A DNA stretch of 64,000 bases from assembly GCF_907165205.1 (NCBI RefSeq), contig NC_058189.1, positions 31,274,270-31,338,269 of the forward strand, written 5' to 3'. This DNA is from Coccinella septempunctata. Lineage: Eukaryota > Arthropoda > Insecta > Coleoptera > Coccinellidae. Below the pieces are notes generated by a model, which was given only the letters and a program-made list of their open reading frames with translations, had not been told where the DNA came from and did no database searches. The translations under genes were made by a program, and so were the position numbers. Shown here one piece after another: positions 21,770-33,776 of the stretch. Each line of letters begins with the position of its first letter. Position 1 is the stretch's first letter.

Positions 21770-22694
21770 CATCAGAGCTGACAGAATAATTAGCTATGCT
21801 GATGACACTGCATTTTTGAATATAGGTAGAGGTACGACGGCTCATCAAACGGAGGGATCCCTAGCTGACGCAAGCGCGTGGTTTTCTGCGAATGGAGTTA
21901 AGATCAACTCAGACAAAACCCAAAACCTTGTTTTCACCAGCAGGGGACAATCCGATCAATGCCTCACATACTTGGGTGTAACGATTCATTCCTCCCTCAG
22001 CTGGAATATATATATTGAAGAACTATGTGGAAGTTTGTCGACTGCCATATACCTTATAAAAAGGATGAGACGAATTGGAAATATGGAAACAGCTAAGCTG
22101 ACTTATTATTCCGCCTTTCATAGCCGAATGCTCTATGGCATCATTATATGGGGACAAAGTAGTGGCATTGAAAGAGTACTCCTCAAACAGAAGAGAGCAA
22201 TAAGAGCGATCTATGGCATGGGACAAACAGAGAGCTGCAGGCCCATCTTTGCAAGTCAGAGAATACTCACAGTCACCTCATCCTTCATACTTTCTTGTGT
22301 GAAGTATGTACACCAACAGAAGGAGAAGTTTGAAACTAATTCCAGCTTCCATAACTATAACACTCGTTACAAAGAAAACTTTGCACTTCCATGTCTTCGC
22401 TTGAAGAAGCTGCAACAGGGTACAAATCTTACATGTCTCAAATTGTACAATAAACTTCCTCAAAATGTGAGGAATTTGAGTGAGAACAGATTCAGTGGGA
22501 AGGTTAAGGCACTTTTATTGGAGAAGACGATATACACACTTGATGAATTTTTAAATTGTTAGTCGGTATTTGTCATGTGATTGTGATATATTATTATCTA
22601 TTATTAGCATATTTTGTTTGACAAGCCGTGTATGTTTTGACGGTAACTTTTTATAGTGTTGTACTACTATAAATAAATTATTATTATTATTATT
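21770..22694 (+). mobile_element. Non-LTR retrotransposon (LINE), 5'-truncated
   Basis: A 925-bp insertion that interrupts a satellite monomer, with AAA at both borders (21767-21769, 22695-22697). It begins just before the RT catalytic YADD motif and ends with AATAAA followed by an (ATT)n tail at about 22671-22694. Target-primed reverse transcription typically leaves such 5' truncation and a simple 3' tail. The clade cannot be assigned by eye. Copia copies 1 and 3 have uninterrupted satellite at the matching site (about 10805 and 52030). Confidence 0.88.
21771..22562 (+). pseudogene. LINE reverse transcriptase C-terminal part
   Basis: The frame is open from the insertion edge to a TAG at 22560-22562, about 263 codons. 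Visible in order are SYADDTAFL (RT motif C with the two catalytic Asp), WFSANGVKINSDKTQ, LTYLGVTIHSSLSW and RMLYGIIIWG, all typical of the RT palm/thumb end of arthropod LINEs. A C-terminal extension with HNYNTRYKENF and KLYNKLPQNVRN follows. The endonuclease and most of RT are missing, so it is a dead copy, but the surviving frame has no internal stop, which suggests a fairly young insertion. Confidence 0.85.
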
Positions 22695-23408
22695 AAATCC
22701 GAAATCACTCCAAATCAACGTTATTATTGTCATCCTTCGATTCGTCATCGAATTACATAATGCATTATTCATTCGATCGTGTTGTGTAAATCGCCCGGTC
22801 AGTTTTGATTCAGAATTCGCGGAGTACGGACGTTTTCCGATAAATTCGGGAAATTGTAAGATTTTGTTGAAATTTCGGATTTAGTTAATGAAAAAATCAT
22901 TTGTTTGAAAATACAGTCTTCTTTAAAATATCCAAATCCGAAATCTCTACAAATCTTATAATCGTCATCCGTTGATTCGTCATCGAATTACATATTGCAC
23001 TATTCATTCGAATTCGCGGAGTTCGAACGTTTTCCGATATATTCGGGAAATTGTAAAATTTTGTTGAAATTTCGGATTTAGTTAATGAAAAAATCTATTG
23101 TTTGAAAATACAGTCTTTTTTGAAATATCCAAATCCGAAATCTCTACAAATCAGCGTTATAATCGTCATCCGTTGATTCGTCATCGAATTACATAATGCA
23201 TTATTCATTCGATCACGTTGTGTTAATCGCCTGGTCAGTTTTGATTCAGAATTCGCGGAGTACAGACGTTTTCCGTTAAATTCGGAAAATTGTAAGATTT
23301 TGTTGAAATTTCGGATCAAGTTTATGGCAAAATCTATTGTTTGAAAATATAGTCTTCTTTGAAAAATCCAAATCCAAAATTTCTACAAATCAACCTTATA
23401 ATCATCAT
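22695..23408. repeat. Satellite array, segment 4 (3 monomers)
   Basis: Corresponds to about 10808-11560 upstream of copia copy 1, but with a 39-bp deletion near 23008 (ATTCGAATTCG junction). It ends with the ATCAT target duplication (23404-23408). Confidence 0.94.
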
Positions 23409-23709
23409 TGTTGAAGTAAGAACTGCTGGCCAAAGTTGATTTGGGACCAGTCCACTTCTATAAAGCAACCTGCTGACAACCAATATTATGTTCGGCCTAA
23501 TGCGCAAGCGCAACTAAGTTAGGTTCACGTGCTATTAATGTAGCAGAAGCCAGTACTGTCGGGAATGCGAATAGATAAAGGCTACTCTCACTATTAATAG
23601 CTTCAAGCGACCATCGGCCATTTTGTGTAATTCAACAGTGTGTTAAATATATCTTTAAATAAACTTTGTTAAAACCGTTTCATCAGTTGTAAGAGTATCC
23701 ACCCTCACA
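23409..23709 (+). repeat. Copia copy 2, 5' LTR
   Basis: 301 bp and of the 5' type (no extra four bases, TGTAGCAG, ATATATCT). One private change is seen, TTCAACAG for TTCACCAG near 23633. It is followed by TGGTAGCAGCGCTTG. Confidence 0.93.
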
Positions 23710-23851
23710 TGGTAGCAGCGCTTGTGCGTATGTGCGTGCGTATTAATTAACAAACAGAAGACTACAAGACCACGTGTTAAACAGAAGACTAGAAGACCAC
23801 GTGTTAAACAGAAGACTACAAGACCACGTGTTTAACATCAAAACAACAAGC

Positions 23852-25174
23852 ATGTTCAATCAAGAAGAGATGATCGAGATGGACCAATCGGATGCAAGCG
23901 AAAGGTCAACGATGGGAGAACCAGAAAACATTTTTGCAATGCTCACGAACACCAATTTCGTGAAGATGTTGACAGAGCAAATAAATAACTTGAATCCTCC
24001 GGCAACGTCAACAGGAAGCACAAAAACGGAACCATCTGTGGAGAAGATCAATATACCCACCTTCATAATACATCAATTTGAGAACAGCGACAAGCTGAGG
24101 GGTCATTCCAATTCCCGTTCATGGAAACAAAGAGTCGAACGTGACATTAGGGCCCTAGGAAGATCCCAATTTTTACTGCACAACATGGGTGGACCAGAGT
24201 GTAGCATGAGCGTAGATGAGGAAAAACATGTACAACGCTCAAGTCCTACAATACTTGGAAGCATCTTTGCAGCACGCTCCCAGAGCTGTAATAGAAAGCG
24301 AAGAATCGGCAGCTGAAGCCTTCAAAAAACTGATTCAAATGTTCGGCAAAAATGACGTTCAAAAAATGGTGGAAGTATTGGACAATTTTGGAAAAATCAC
24401 ATTTTATCCGATGATGAACCCGGTGAACTTCGTCTCACAATTTGAAAAGGGAGTTCAAGAATTCAAGGAACTTGGCTTTCCGTTGGACCCGAAGATCATC
24501 GTGGGATATTTTCTACACAAAATCAAGGATGCTAATGGTTTCTTGGCGTTTTTCACCACAATGGCTACACTACCAGAGGAAACGAGGACGTATGAATTCG
24601 TCAAGAATGCCTTTCTGGAGGTGTCGAATAGCCAATATTTCAGGGAAGCAGAAAACAGTATGTGAAAGAATGAATCAAATGATAGTTTGGATATTTGTTC
24701 CGAGTGTTTTGGTATTACGGGTGAGAATCTCAATACTGAGATCAATGAAGTGTATACTGTATGCTCTTTTTGTATTGACGATCCCATTGTAGAATGTACT
24801 TTTGCTAATCCTAATTCAGTTTCAGTGCTCTGCATCAAATGTGGTAAGAGAGATGATAATAATTGTTGTGATTTTTGTTTAGAGAATAGGTCTGATCGAA
24901 CAAACAGGTTCAAAGAAAGAGAAATATCCAGCAAAGAGGTCTCCTCATTTTAAAGAGAAAAGGGCAGAAAAGAGTCCTTACACACTGGATCAGTTGGAGA
25001 AAATAAAGAAAATGACACCAGCTGAAAAGCGTGATGCAAGTTGCAGAAAATGTGGTTTGATGTTCCACAAGTCAAACACATGTGTGAACACAGAGAGATT
25101 CTGCTTTTATTGCCATAAGAAGTGACACGAAAAGAAGGACTGTAGGAAACTGAAAGATCAAAAATCTAGTAAGT
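23852..25174 (+). pseudogene. Copia copy 2 gag (frameshifted, internal stop)
   Basis: The ATG at 23852 starts MFNQEEMIEMDQSDASERS and runs in frame into MGEPENIFAML, so this copy shows best where gag begins. A frame change near 24215 and a TGA at 24663 are shared with copy 1. The 5-bp loss near 24908 is private. The zinc knuckle again has a TGA at its central position, near 25123. Confidence 0.8.
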
Positions 25175-25490
25175 CATTGTTCGATTTGAATAATTTCAGT
25201 ATGTTTGCAACATTTCTAGTTGATTCTGGTGCATTTCACCATGTAGTGAATGTACAGAATATTTTGTTGAACTATCAGGCTTATAAAGAGCCGATATCTG
25301 TTGTTTTGGCATCGGAAACTGAAAGCACTATGTCAATGGGTCAGGGAACACTTACCATTACTAGTACATCAAAACTTCAAAGAATGTATTCAATGAAATG
25401 AACTCATAAATGGTTGCTTAAATGGTTGCTAATGTTCAGTATGTCCCCGAAGTAAGGGATACTATTCTCAGTGTCCGTGCATTTAATATT
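25175..25490 (+). pseudogene. Copia copy 2 aspartic protease
   Basis: FLVDSGAFHHVVN lies near 25216-25254. The frame ends at 25401, and NVQYVPEVRDTILSV continues in another frame from about 25431, as in copy 1. Confidence 0.8.
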
Positions 25491-27187
25491 CAGTTTGGGA
25501 CAAGTCTTGTGCTAAATGCTAATAATGGATTTATTTTATCTAGAAAATCAAGAAGAAAGATCTCCCTGCTCTTTGTATCGGATGGCGTTTATCGAATCTC
25601 CGCAAGATTCAATCCTGCTGATACAAGTAGTATCAACAAAATTAATGTAAATAAAAATGAAAGTATAAATAAACAGTTAAGTTCGAAAGATAATTCTAGT
25701 TTTAAAATGAAACTCTCAGTTATCAAACCCAATAAGAAAGTCAATAATAGTAGAAGAGAAACACGAAAATTACGTAAAAGATTTACTCGTAATCAGTTAA
25801 AAATGTTGGCTCAGGAAGGTAGTATGTGGCATCGTAGAATGGGTCATATATCATCTTCTTACTTAGGAAATCACCTTATGTTGTTCAAGGAGTTAAAGAA
25901 CTCACGTATAATCTCAGTACTGGTAATTGTACAATTTGTTCTAAAGCAAAAATGACCAGAAAAACATGTGCAAAAGAAAGAGATCGAGCCACTAGAGCTT
26001 GTGAAATTCTTCATTCAGATCTATTAACTGTCAATCCGCCAACACATTACACTAAGAAAAAGTATATTTTAATTGTTCTAGATGATTATTCAAGATATGC
26101 ACAAATTTTCCAGATGAAACAAAAGTCTGAAACTTTCAAGTTTTTGAAGTCTGCTTTGAACTATCTTCAGTCATTATTTCCTAGTCCTGGTCAATTCAGA
26201 AAATTACGTTGTGATAATGGAACAGAGTTCATCAGCGAATCTTGTCAACAAGTTCTCGATCAGTTTGGTATTCAAATTCAGTTAGCAGAACCTTGTCAAC
26301 ATGAGCATAATGGAACTGCTGAAAGGTTCAATAGAACACTCCAAGAAAGGGGTAGAGCCTTGTTATTTGAATCAGGCTTTCCAAATACTTTCTGGGGTTT
26401 TGCATTTTCGACTGCTTGCTATCTATACAATCGTACGCCTCATTCATCATTAGACTTTTTGACTCCATATGAAAAACTCTATGGAAAACAAGCCGATCTG
26501 CAAAATATAAGAATTTTCGGTTCACAGGCAGAAGTTAAAAATGAAAATGTTCCAAAAGGTAAAAAGTTGAATGCAAGATCTAGCACAATGTATTTAATAG
26601 GATATACCGATACTGGCTATTTGTTGTATGATCCTAAAACCTGTAAAACTATTACATCTTGTAATGTTCTAATAAATGAAGAGTTGACCTACAAGTCGTA
26701 TGAATCAAAGTTATCAGTCCCAAGTGATGAATTAACAGTTTCGTCTGAATCTGTTGAGTCCAGTGAGAACGTTTGTGTTACGCCCTCTGTAGGCAATTCT
26801 GTTGCGTCCATTACGGACATATCTGTTGTGCCACCTACTGGCAATTCTGTTGCATCAGTTGCAAACAATCCTGTTGAAATGAAATCAGTTGAACAAAACT
26901 CTGATTCTGTAAGAACTACAAGTCCAGTACAGAGTAGCTCCAACAATTCTGTTGATAAAACAAGTGCTACAAATATGTTAGAAAATGTTTCAGTTAGCTC
27001 TCAGATAAATAATGAGATAGAATATGAAGAAATATCCCAGCTAGATGATTTTGATGGCAATGAAACCAGTGGACTTGATATCCCGCAAATTTCAGTTAAT
27101 GCCACAATTTTGAATCCATTTGGTTTTGTATATGATACAAAATCTATCAGACAAGTAAAACACCTCAAACATATCTGGAAGCAATGA
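25491..27187 (+). pseudogene. Copia copy 2 integrase region
   Basis: The MWHRRMGH zinc domain is split by the same frameshift as in copy 1. The DDE core (HSDLL, CDNGTEF, TAERFNRT) is intact in the frame 25952-27187. It differs from copy 1 by a few residues, for example QKSETF for QMSETF. Confidence 0.87.
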
Positions 27188-28143
27188 CATGTTCAGAAAG
27201 TAGTAAATGGATTACTGCCATTCAGTCCGAACTTGAAGCTATAAACCAACATGAAGTTTGGGAAATTGTGGAAAGAAAACAAGGTATGAAAAGTATTCCG
27301 TTGAAACAGTTGGATGTCAAAACAGCATTTCTTCATGGTGAAATTGATCGACCAAAATATGTAAGTGTTCCTGAAGGAATCAATCTTGATGAATCAAAGG
27401 TAATATTGAAGTTACGAAAAGCTCTTTATGGATTATCTATAGCACCGAAATGTTGGTTTATGACACTTGATAATTTTCTGAAGGATTCTGGTTTCGAATC
27501 AAATTTACGAGAACCATGTTTATAAAAGAAAAAGGAAGATAGTAATATCATTTTGATTTTAGTATATGTTGATGATCTATTAATTACAGGTAGTTGTAGA
27601 AATCTTATTCAGGAAAATGTGAATATGTTGAAGTCACGTTTTAAGGTAAAACAATTTGGCTTTCCTTCAAAATTTCTTGGTTTGGAAACCACTAGATCAG
27701 AAAATCAGTTGTTTCTTCATCAAACACAGTTTGTTAATGAAATGTTGAAGGAATTTCGAATGGAAAACTCAAATTCAGTTGACACTCCTTTAGTTCCTCA
27801 AGGAAATCATAAAGTTCCGGAAGTAACGAATGAAGCAGATTTTCCGTATAAGAAAGCTATAGGTTTCCTGCTGTATTTAAGTATGTTCACAAGACCTGAT
27901 ATATCCTTTGCCGTAGGTTATTTGGCTAGATTCCAAGCTAATCCACAGCAGTATCATTGGACATTAGTTAAAAGAGTTTTCAGATATTTGAAAGGTACAA
28001 GTCAGTTAGGTCTAAAATTCACAGTAGGATCTCCAATTTTGTCATGTTATTGTGATGCAGATTTTTCAGGTGATAAGTGTGGTCAAAAGTCGACCACAGG
28101 CTTTGTGATTTTTGCATTTGGTAATCCTGTTGTATGGTGCTAA
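27184..28143 (+). pseudogene. Copia copy 2 reverse transcriptase
   Basis: Same RT as copy 1, with the identical missing block after MKSIPL, the YVDDLLITG motif near 27564 and TAAs at 27523 and 28141. Confidence 0.87.
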
Positions 28144-28506
28144 AAACTTCAATCAACAAAAGCGCAAAGTTCAGCAAAAGCGGAATTTATTGCACTTACT
28201 CATGCTACTAATGAAATTCTATTTTTAGCACAATTATTAGAAGAGACTGTGGGTCTCAGAGCATTTCCAGTTAATATATATGAAGACAATGAAGCAGCAA
28301 GACGTAACTGTCTGGCTAGTACAAGTAAAAGCCGCTTGAAGTATGTGGAACGTAAATATTTATTGATTCGTCAACACGTAAGAGATAAGAAAATTAATAT
28401 TGTGAAGATCAATACCAATGATCAGATTGCTGACATTCTAACAAAACCATTGAATGCAGCAAAGCTCACTAAGTTTCGTGATCACCTTGCATTCTATGAG
28501 GTTTGA
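28144..28506 (+). pseudogene. Copia copy 2 RNase H
   Basis: SSAKAEFIAL, YEDNEAARR and ILTKPL are present and intact up to the terminal TGA at 28504. Confidence 0.84.
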
Positions 28507-29535
28507 TTTGCATGAAAATATCCAATCCAAGCATAAGATGATAACCAAGTAATAAGTCATAATGATTCAATATTATAGGAAGAAAATGAGAAAAGTCAAC
28601 GACAAACTCAAAACATGCTCTGTTTGATCAAACATTTCATAAGTAATATTAATTCTTTTGTTTTCAGTCATTATGTATACCTTATCTGAGTAGTGTTATA
28701 AATGATCTTCGATCTCAAACATACTCTGATGATGAATTCTGTTGTTTATCTTAGTATCTTGAAGGATCTTCGATCCCTTAGATACTTTGGTAATATGTCT
28801 GTTGAGTGTTTTATCTGTATATTGTCTACAGGTTCTTCGTTCCTGGAAACATAATCTGATAATACTCAAAATTTGATGTATATTTGTTCGAGTTATATTG
28901 GAAGGGTCTTCGGTCCCTGGCGATATACTTTGATGAATATACATGTTGAAGTGTTCATTTGAGACATGTAGGAAGGGTCTTCGGTCCCTGGATACATACT
29001 CTTACGAATACTAGTGTCTTGATTTGGAAGGGACTCCGGTCCCTGGAAATGATAGATGCGAAATCCAAAATTCTGACCACATATGTGTGTAATGAATTAA
29101 TCATGTTAGTCCGATATGATGAAACATACTAAGTATGTGATCAGTCATGTCATTTATATGTTGATCTACTATGTGATATGTATGCATTATGGCATATGTA
29201 TCTGTTGATCAGTTTCAGTTGATATGATGGTATAATAACACTTGTGGGAAGGGTCTCCGGTCCCTGGACACAATGTATTGATACCATACCAAATAATAAG
29301 GACAGTTGGTTCGCTGTAAGGAACCCTATTCCATTGCCTCACAGCAACAGCTCTGTATGGTTCCACTGACAATCCTGTTGTAGATTTAAGGCTTGATTTA
29401 TATAAATTCTAATAAAATACTATCTACTATTGTACACTTGACATATATTCTATATTTCTCAGTTTATCGAAGTCAGTTAAATGGAACTTTCACTTTTCTG
29501 TTGATAAGTTGTCAGGTCCTCAGTTTGGGAGGGGG
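28507..29535 (+). other. Copia copy 2 3' untranslated region with hairpin repeats, and polypurine tract
   Basis: Matches 16663-17690. The hairpin near 28764 is GGATC-TTC-GATCC, a perfect stem that is imperfect in copy 1. The one near 28976 has a TTCG loop where copies 1 and 3 have TCCG. It ends in TTTGGGAGGGGG at 29524-29535. Confidence 0.75.
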
Positions 29536-29840
29536 TGTTGAAGTAAGAACTGCTGGCCAAAGTTGATTTGGGACCAGTCCACTTCTATAAAGCAACCTGC
29601 TGACAACTAATATTATGTTCGGCCTAATGCGCAAGCGCAACTACATAAGTTAGGTACACGTGCTATTAATGGAGCAGAAGCCAGTTCTGTCGGGAATGCG
29701 AATAGATAAAGGCTACTCTCACTATTAATAGCTTCAAGCGACCATCGGCCATTTTGTGTAATTCACCAGTGTGTTAAATATTTCTTTAAATAAACTTTGT
29801 TAAAACCGTTTCATCAGTTGTAAGAGTATTCACCCTCACA
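29536..29840 (+). repeat. Copia copy 2, 3' LTR
   Basis: 305 bp with all of the 3'-type differences of copy 1, followed by ATCAT and satellite. Confidence 0.93.
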
Positions 29841-32800
29841 ATCATCCGTTGATTCGTCATCGAATTGCATAATGCATTATTCATTTGATTACGATGTGTT
29901 AATCGCCTGGTCAGTTTTTATTTAGAATTCGCGGAGTACGGACGTTTTCCGATATATTCGGGAAATTGTAAGATTCTGTTGAAATTTCGGATTTAGTTAA
30001 TGAAAAAATCTATTGTTTGAATATACAGCATTCTTTGAAATATCCAAATCCGAAATCTCTACAAATCAACGTTTTAATCGTCATCCGTTGATTCGTCATC
30101 GAATTACATAATGCATTATTGATTCGATCGCGTTGTGTTAATCGCCTGGTCAGTTTTGATATGGAATTCGCGGGGTACGAACGTTTTCCGATATATTCGG
30201 GAAATTGTAAGATTTTGTTGAAATTTCGGATTTAGTTAATGAAAAAATCTTTTGTTTGAAAATACAGTCTTTTTTAAAATATCCAAATCCGAAATCTCTA
30301 CAAATCGAAATCGTCATCCGTTGAATCGTCATCGAATTACATAATGCATTATTCATTTGATTACGATGTGTTAATCGCCTGGTCAGTTTTTACTTAGAAT
30401 TCGCGAAGTACAGACGTTTTCCGATATATTCGGGAAATTGTAAGATTTTGTTGAAATTTCGGATTCAGTTAATGAAAAAATCTATTGTTTGAATATACAG
30501 TATTCTTTGAAATATCCAAATCCAAAATCTCTACAAATCAACGTTATATTCGTCATCCGTTGATTCGTCATCGAATTACATAATGCATTATTGATTCGAT
30601 CGCGTTGTGTTAATCGCCTGGTCAGTTTTTACTTTGAATTCGCGAAGTACAGACGTTTTCCGATATATTCGGGAAATTGTAAGATTTTGTTGAAATTTCG
30701 GATTTAGTTAATGAAAAAATCTTTTGTTTGAGAATACAGTCTTTTGTGAAATATCCAAATCCGAAATTTCTACAAATCAAAGTTATAATCGGCATCCGTT
30801 GATTCGTCATCGAATTACATAATGCATTATTCATTTGATTACGATGTATTAATCGCCCGGTCAGTTTTGATTCAGAATTCGCGGAGTACGGACGTTTTCC
30901 GATATATTCGGGAAATTGTAGGATTTTTTTGAAATTTCGGATTTAGTCAATGAAAAAATGTATTGTTTGAAAAAACAGTCACTTTAGAAAAATCCAAATC
31001 CGAAATCTCTACAAATCAACATTATTATTGTCATCCGTTGATTCGTCATCGAAAAACATAATGCATTATTCATTCGATCGTGTTGTGTAAATCGCCCGGT
31101 CAGATTTGATTCAGAATTCGCGGAGTACGGACGTTTTCCGTTATATTCAGGAAATAGTAAGATATTGTAGAAATTTCGGATCAAGTTTATGGCATAATAT
31201 ATTGTTTGAAAATACAGTCTTTTTTCAAATATCCAACTCCGAAATCTCTACAAATCAACGTTATAATCGTCATCCGTTGATTCGTAACCGAATTACATAA
31301 TGCATTATTCATTCGATCGCGTTGTGTTAATCGCCTGTTCAGTTTTTACCTAGAATTCGCGAAGTACAGACTTTTTCCGATATATTCGGGAAATTGTAAG
31401 ATTTTGTTGAAATTTCAGATTCAGTTAATGAAAAAATCTATTGTTTGAATATACAGTATTCTTTGAAATATCCAAATCCGAAATCTCTACAAATCAACCT
31501 TATTATCATCATCCGTTGATTCGTCATCGAATTACATAATGCATTATTCTTTCGATCACGTTGTGTTAATCGCCTGGTCAGTTTTTATTTAGAATTCGCG
31601 GAGTACGGACGTTTTCCGATATATTCATGAAATTGTAGGATTTTTTTGAAATTTCGGATTTAGTCAATGAAAAAATGTATTGTTTGAAAAAACAGTCACT
31701 TTAGAAAAATCCAAATCCGAAATCTCTACAAATCAACATTATTATTGTCATCCGTTGATTCGTCATCGAATTACATAATGCATTATTCATTCGATCGTGT
31801 TGTGTAAATCGCCCGGTCAGTTTTGATTCAGAATTCGCGGAGTACGGACGTTTTCCGTTATATTCAGGAAATAGTAAGATATTGTAGAAATTTCGGATCA
31901 AGTTTATGGCATAATATATTGTTTGAAAATACAGTCTTTTTTCAAATATCCAATTCCGAAATCTCTACAAATCAACGATATAATCGTCATCCGTTGATTC
32001 GTAACCGAATTACATAATGCATTATTCATTCGATCGCGTTGTGTTAATCGCCTGTTCAGTTTTTACCTAGAATTTGCGAAGTACAGACTTTTTCCGATAT
32101 ATTCGGGAAATTGTAAGATTTTGTTGAAATTTCGGATTCAGTTAATGAAAAAATTTATTGTTTGAATATACAGTATTCTTCGAAATATCCAAATCCGAAA
32201 TCTATACAAATCAACGTTATAATCGTCATCCGTTGATTCGTAACCGAATTACATAATGCATTATTCATTCGATCGCGTCGTGTTAATCGCCTGTTCAGTT
32301 TTCACCTAGAATTTGCGAAGTACAGACTTTTTCCGATATACTCGGAAAATTGTAAGAATTTGTTGAAATTTCGGATCAAGTTCATGGTAAAATCTATTGT
32401 TTGAAAATATAGTCTTCTTTAAAAAATCCAAATCTGAAATCTCTACAAATAAACCTTATTATCATCATCCGTTGATTCGTCATCGAATTACATAATGCAT
32501 AATTCATTCGATCACGTTGTGTTAATCGCCTGGTCAGTTTTTATTTAGAATTCGCAGAGTACGGACGTTTTCCGATATATTCATGAAATTGTAGGATTTT
32601 GTTGAAATTTCGGATTCAGTCAATTGAGAAATGTAGTGTTCGAAAAAAGAGTCTCTTTAAAAAAATCCAAATCCGAAATCACTCCAAATCAACGTTATTA
32701 TTGTCATCTTTTGATTCGTCATCGAATTACATAATGCATTATTCATTCGATCGTGTTGTGTAAATCGCCCGGTCAGTTTTGATTCAGAATTCGCGGGGTA

Positions 32801-33659
32801 CGGACATTTTCCGATAAATTCGGAAAATTGTAAGATTTTGTTGAAATTTCGGATTTAGTTAATGAAAAAATCATTTGTTTGAAAATACAGTCTTCTTTAA
32901 AATATCAAAATCCGAAATCTCTACAAATCTTATAATCGTCATCCGTTGACTCGTCATCGAATTACATAATGCATTATTGATTCGATCGCGTTGTGTCAAT
33001 CGTCTGGTCAGTTTTGATTCAGAATTCGCGGAGTACAGACGTTTTCCGATAAATTCGGGAAATTGTAAGATTTTGTTGAAATTTCGAATCAAGTTCATGG
33101 CAAAATCTATTGTTTGAAAATATAGTCTTCTTTGAAAAATGCAAATCCAAAATTTCTACAAATCAACCTTATAATCATCATCCGTTGATTCGTCATCGAA
33201 TTGCATAATGCATTATTCATTCGATCACGTTGTGTTAATCGCCTGGTCAGTTTTTATTTAGAATTCGCGGAGTACGGACGTTTTCCGATATATTCGGGAA
33301 ATTGTAAGATTTTGTTGTTATTTCGGATTTATTTAATGAAAAAATCTATTGTTTGAATATACATTATTCTTTGAAATATCCAAATCCGAAATCTCTACAA
33401 ATCAACGTTATATTCGTCATCCGTTGATTCGTCATCGAATTACATAATGCATTATTGATTCGATCGCGTTGTGTTAATCGCCTGGTCAGTTTTCATTTAG
33501 AATTCGCGGAGTACGGACGTTTTCCGATATATTTATGAAATTGTAGGATTTTGTTGAAATTTCGGATTTAGTCAATGGAGAAATGTATTGTTCGAAAAAA
33601 CAGTCCCTTTAAAAAAATCCAAATCCGAAAACACTCCAAAGCAACGTTATTATTGTCAT
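29841..33659. repeat. Satellite array, segment 5 (about 16 monomers)
   Basis: The start matches the segments after copies 1 and 3. It contains a 717-bp (3-monomer) duplication: about 30984-31300 recurs at 31701-32017. The stretch 32210-33125 recurs at about 34715-35630 (offset 2505). It ends at a short LINE tail. Confidence 0.95.
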
Positions 33660-33776
33660 ATATGTGGTCTGGATTAAGTTTTTCAAACGCATTTGTTTGT
33701 TTGATCATTTTTCTCTGTTATTGGGTGTAACCTGTTGAGAATAAATGTATTATTATTATTATTATTATTATCATTA
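33660..33776 (+). mobile_element. Short retroposed 3' tail (LINE-like remnant)
   Basis: About 117 bp of non-satellite sequence interrupts a monomer after TTGTCAT and ends AATAAA (33740-33745) plus (TTA)n, then satellite resumes. This is the shape of a severely 5'-truncated retroposon. The sequence before the tail does not resemble the 3' end of the LINE at 21770-22694, so it is probably another family. No coding content. Confidence 0.7.

Larger units (their letters stand above)
23409..29840 (+). mobile_element. Ty1/copia retrotransposon, copy 2 (6432 bp, inactive)
   Basis: Same structure as copy 1, flanked by ATCAT (23404-23408, 29841-29845). It shares the ancestral defects: gag frame change, TGA in the zinc knuckle, protease/integrase frameshifts, RT block deletion and TAAs around RT. 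Private changes include a retained G near 23904 that keeps the gag N-terminus in frame, and a 5-bp loss near 24908 that adds a frameshift in the Cys-rich segment. Its LTR pair shows the same 5'/3' differences as copy 1. Confidence 0.95.

Noticed and set aside
22023..22463. Minus-strand frames inside the LINE
   Set aside because: Shadows of the RT frame without domain content.
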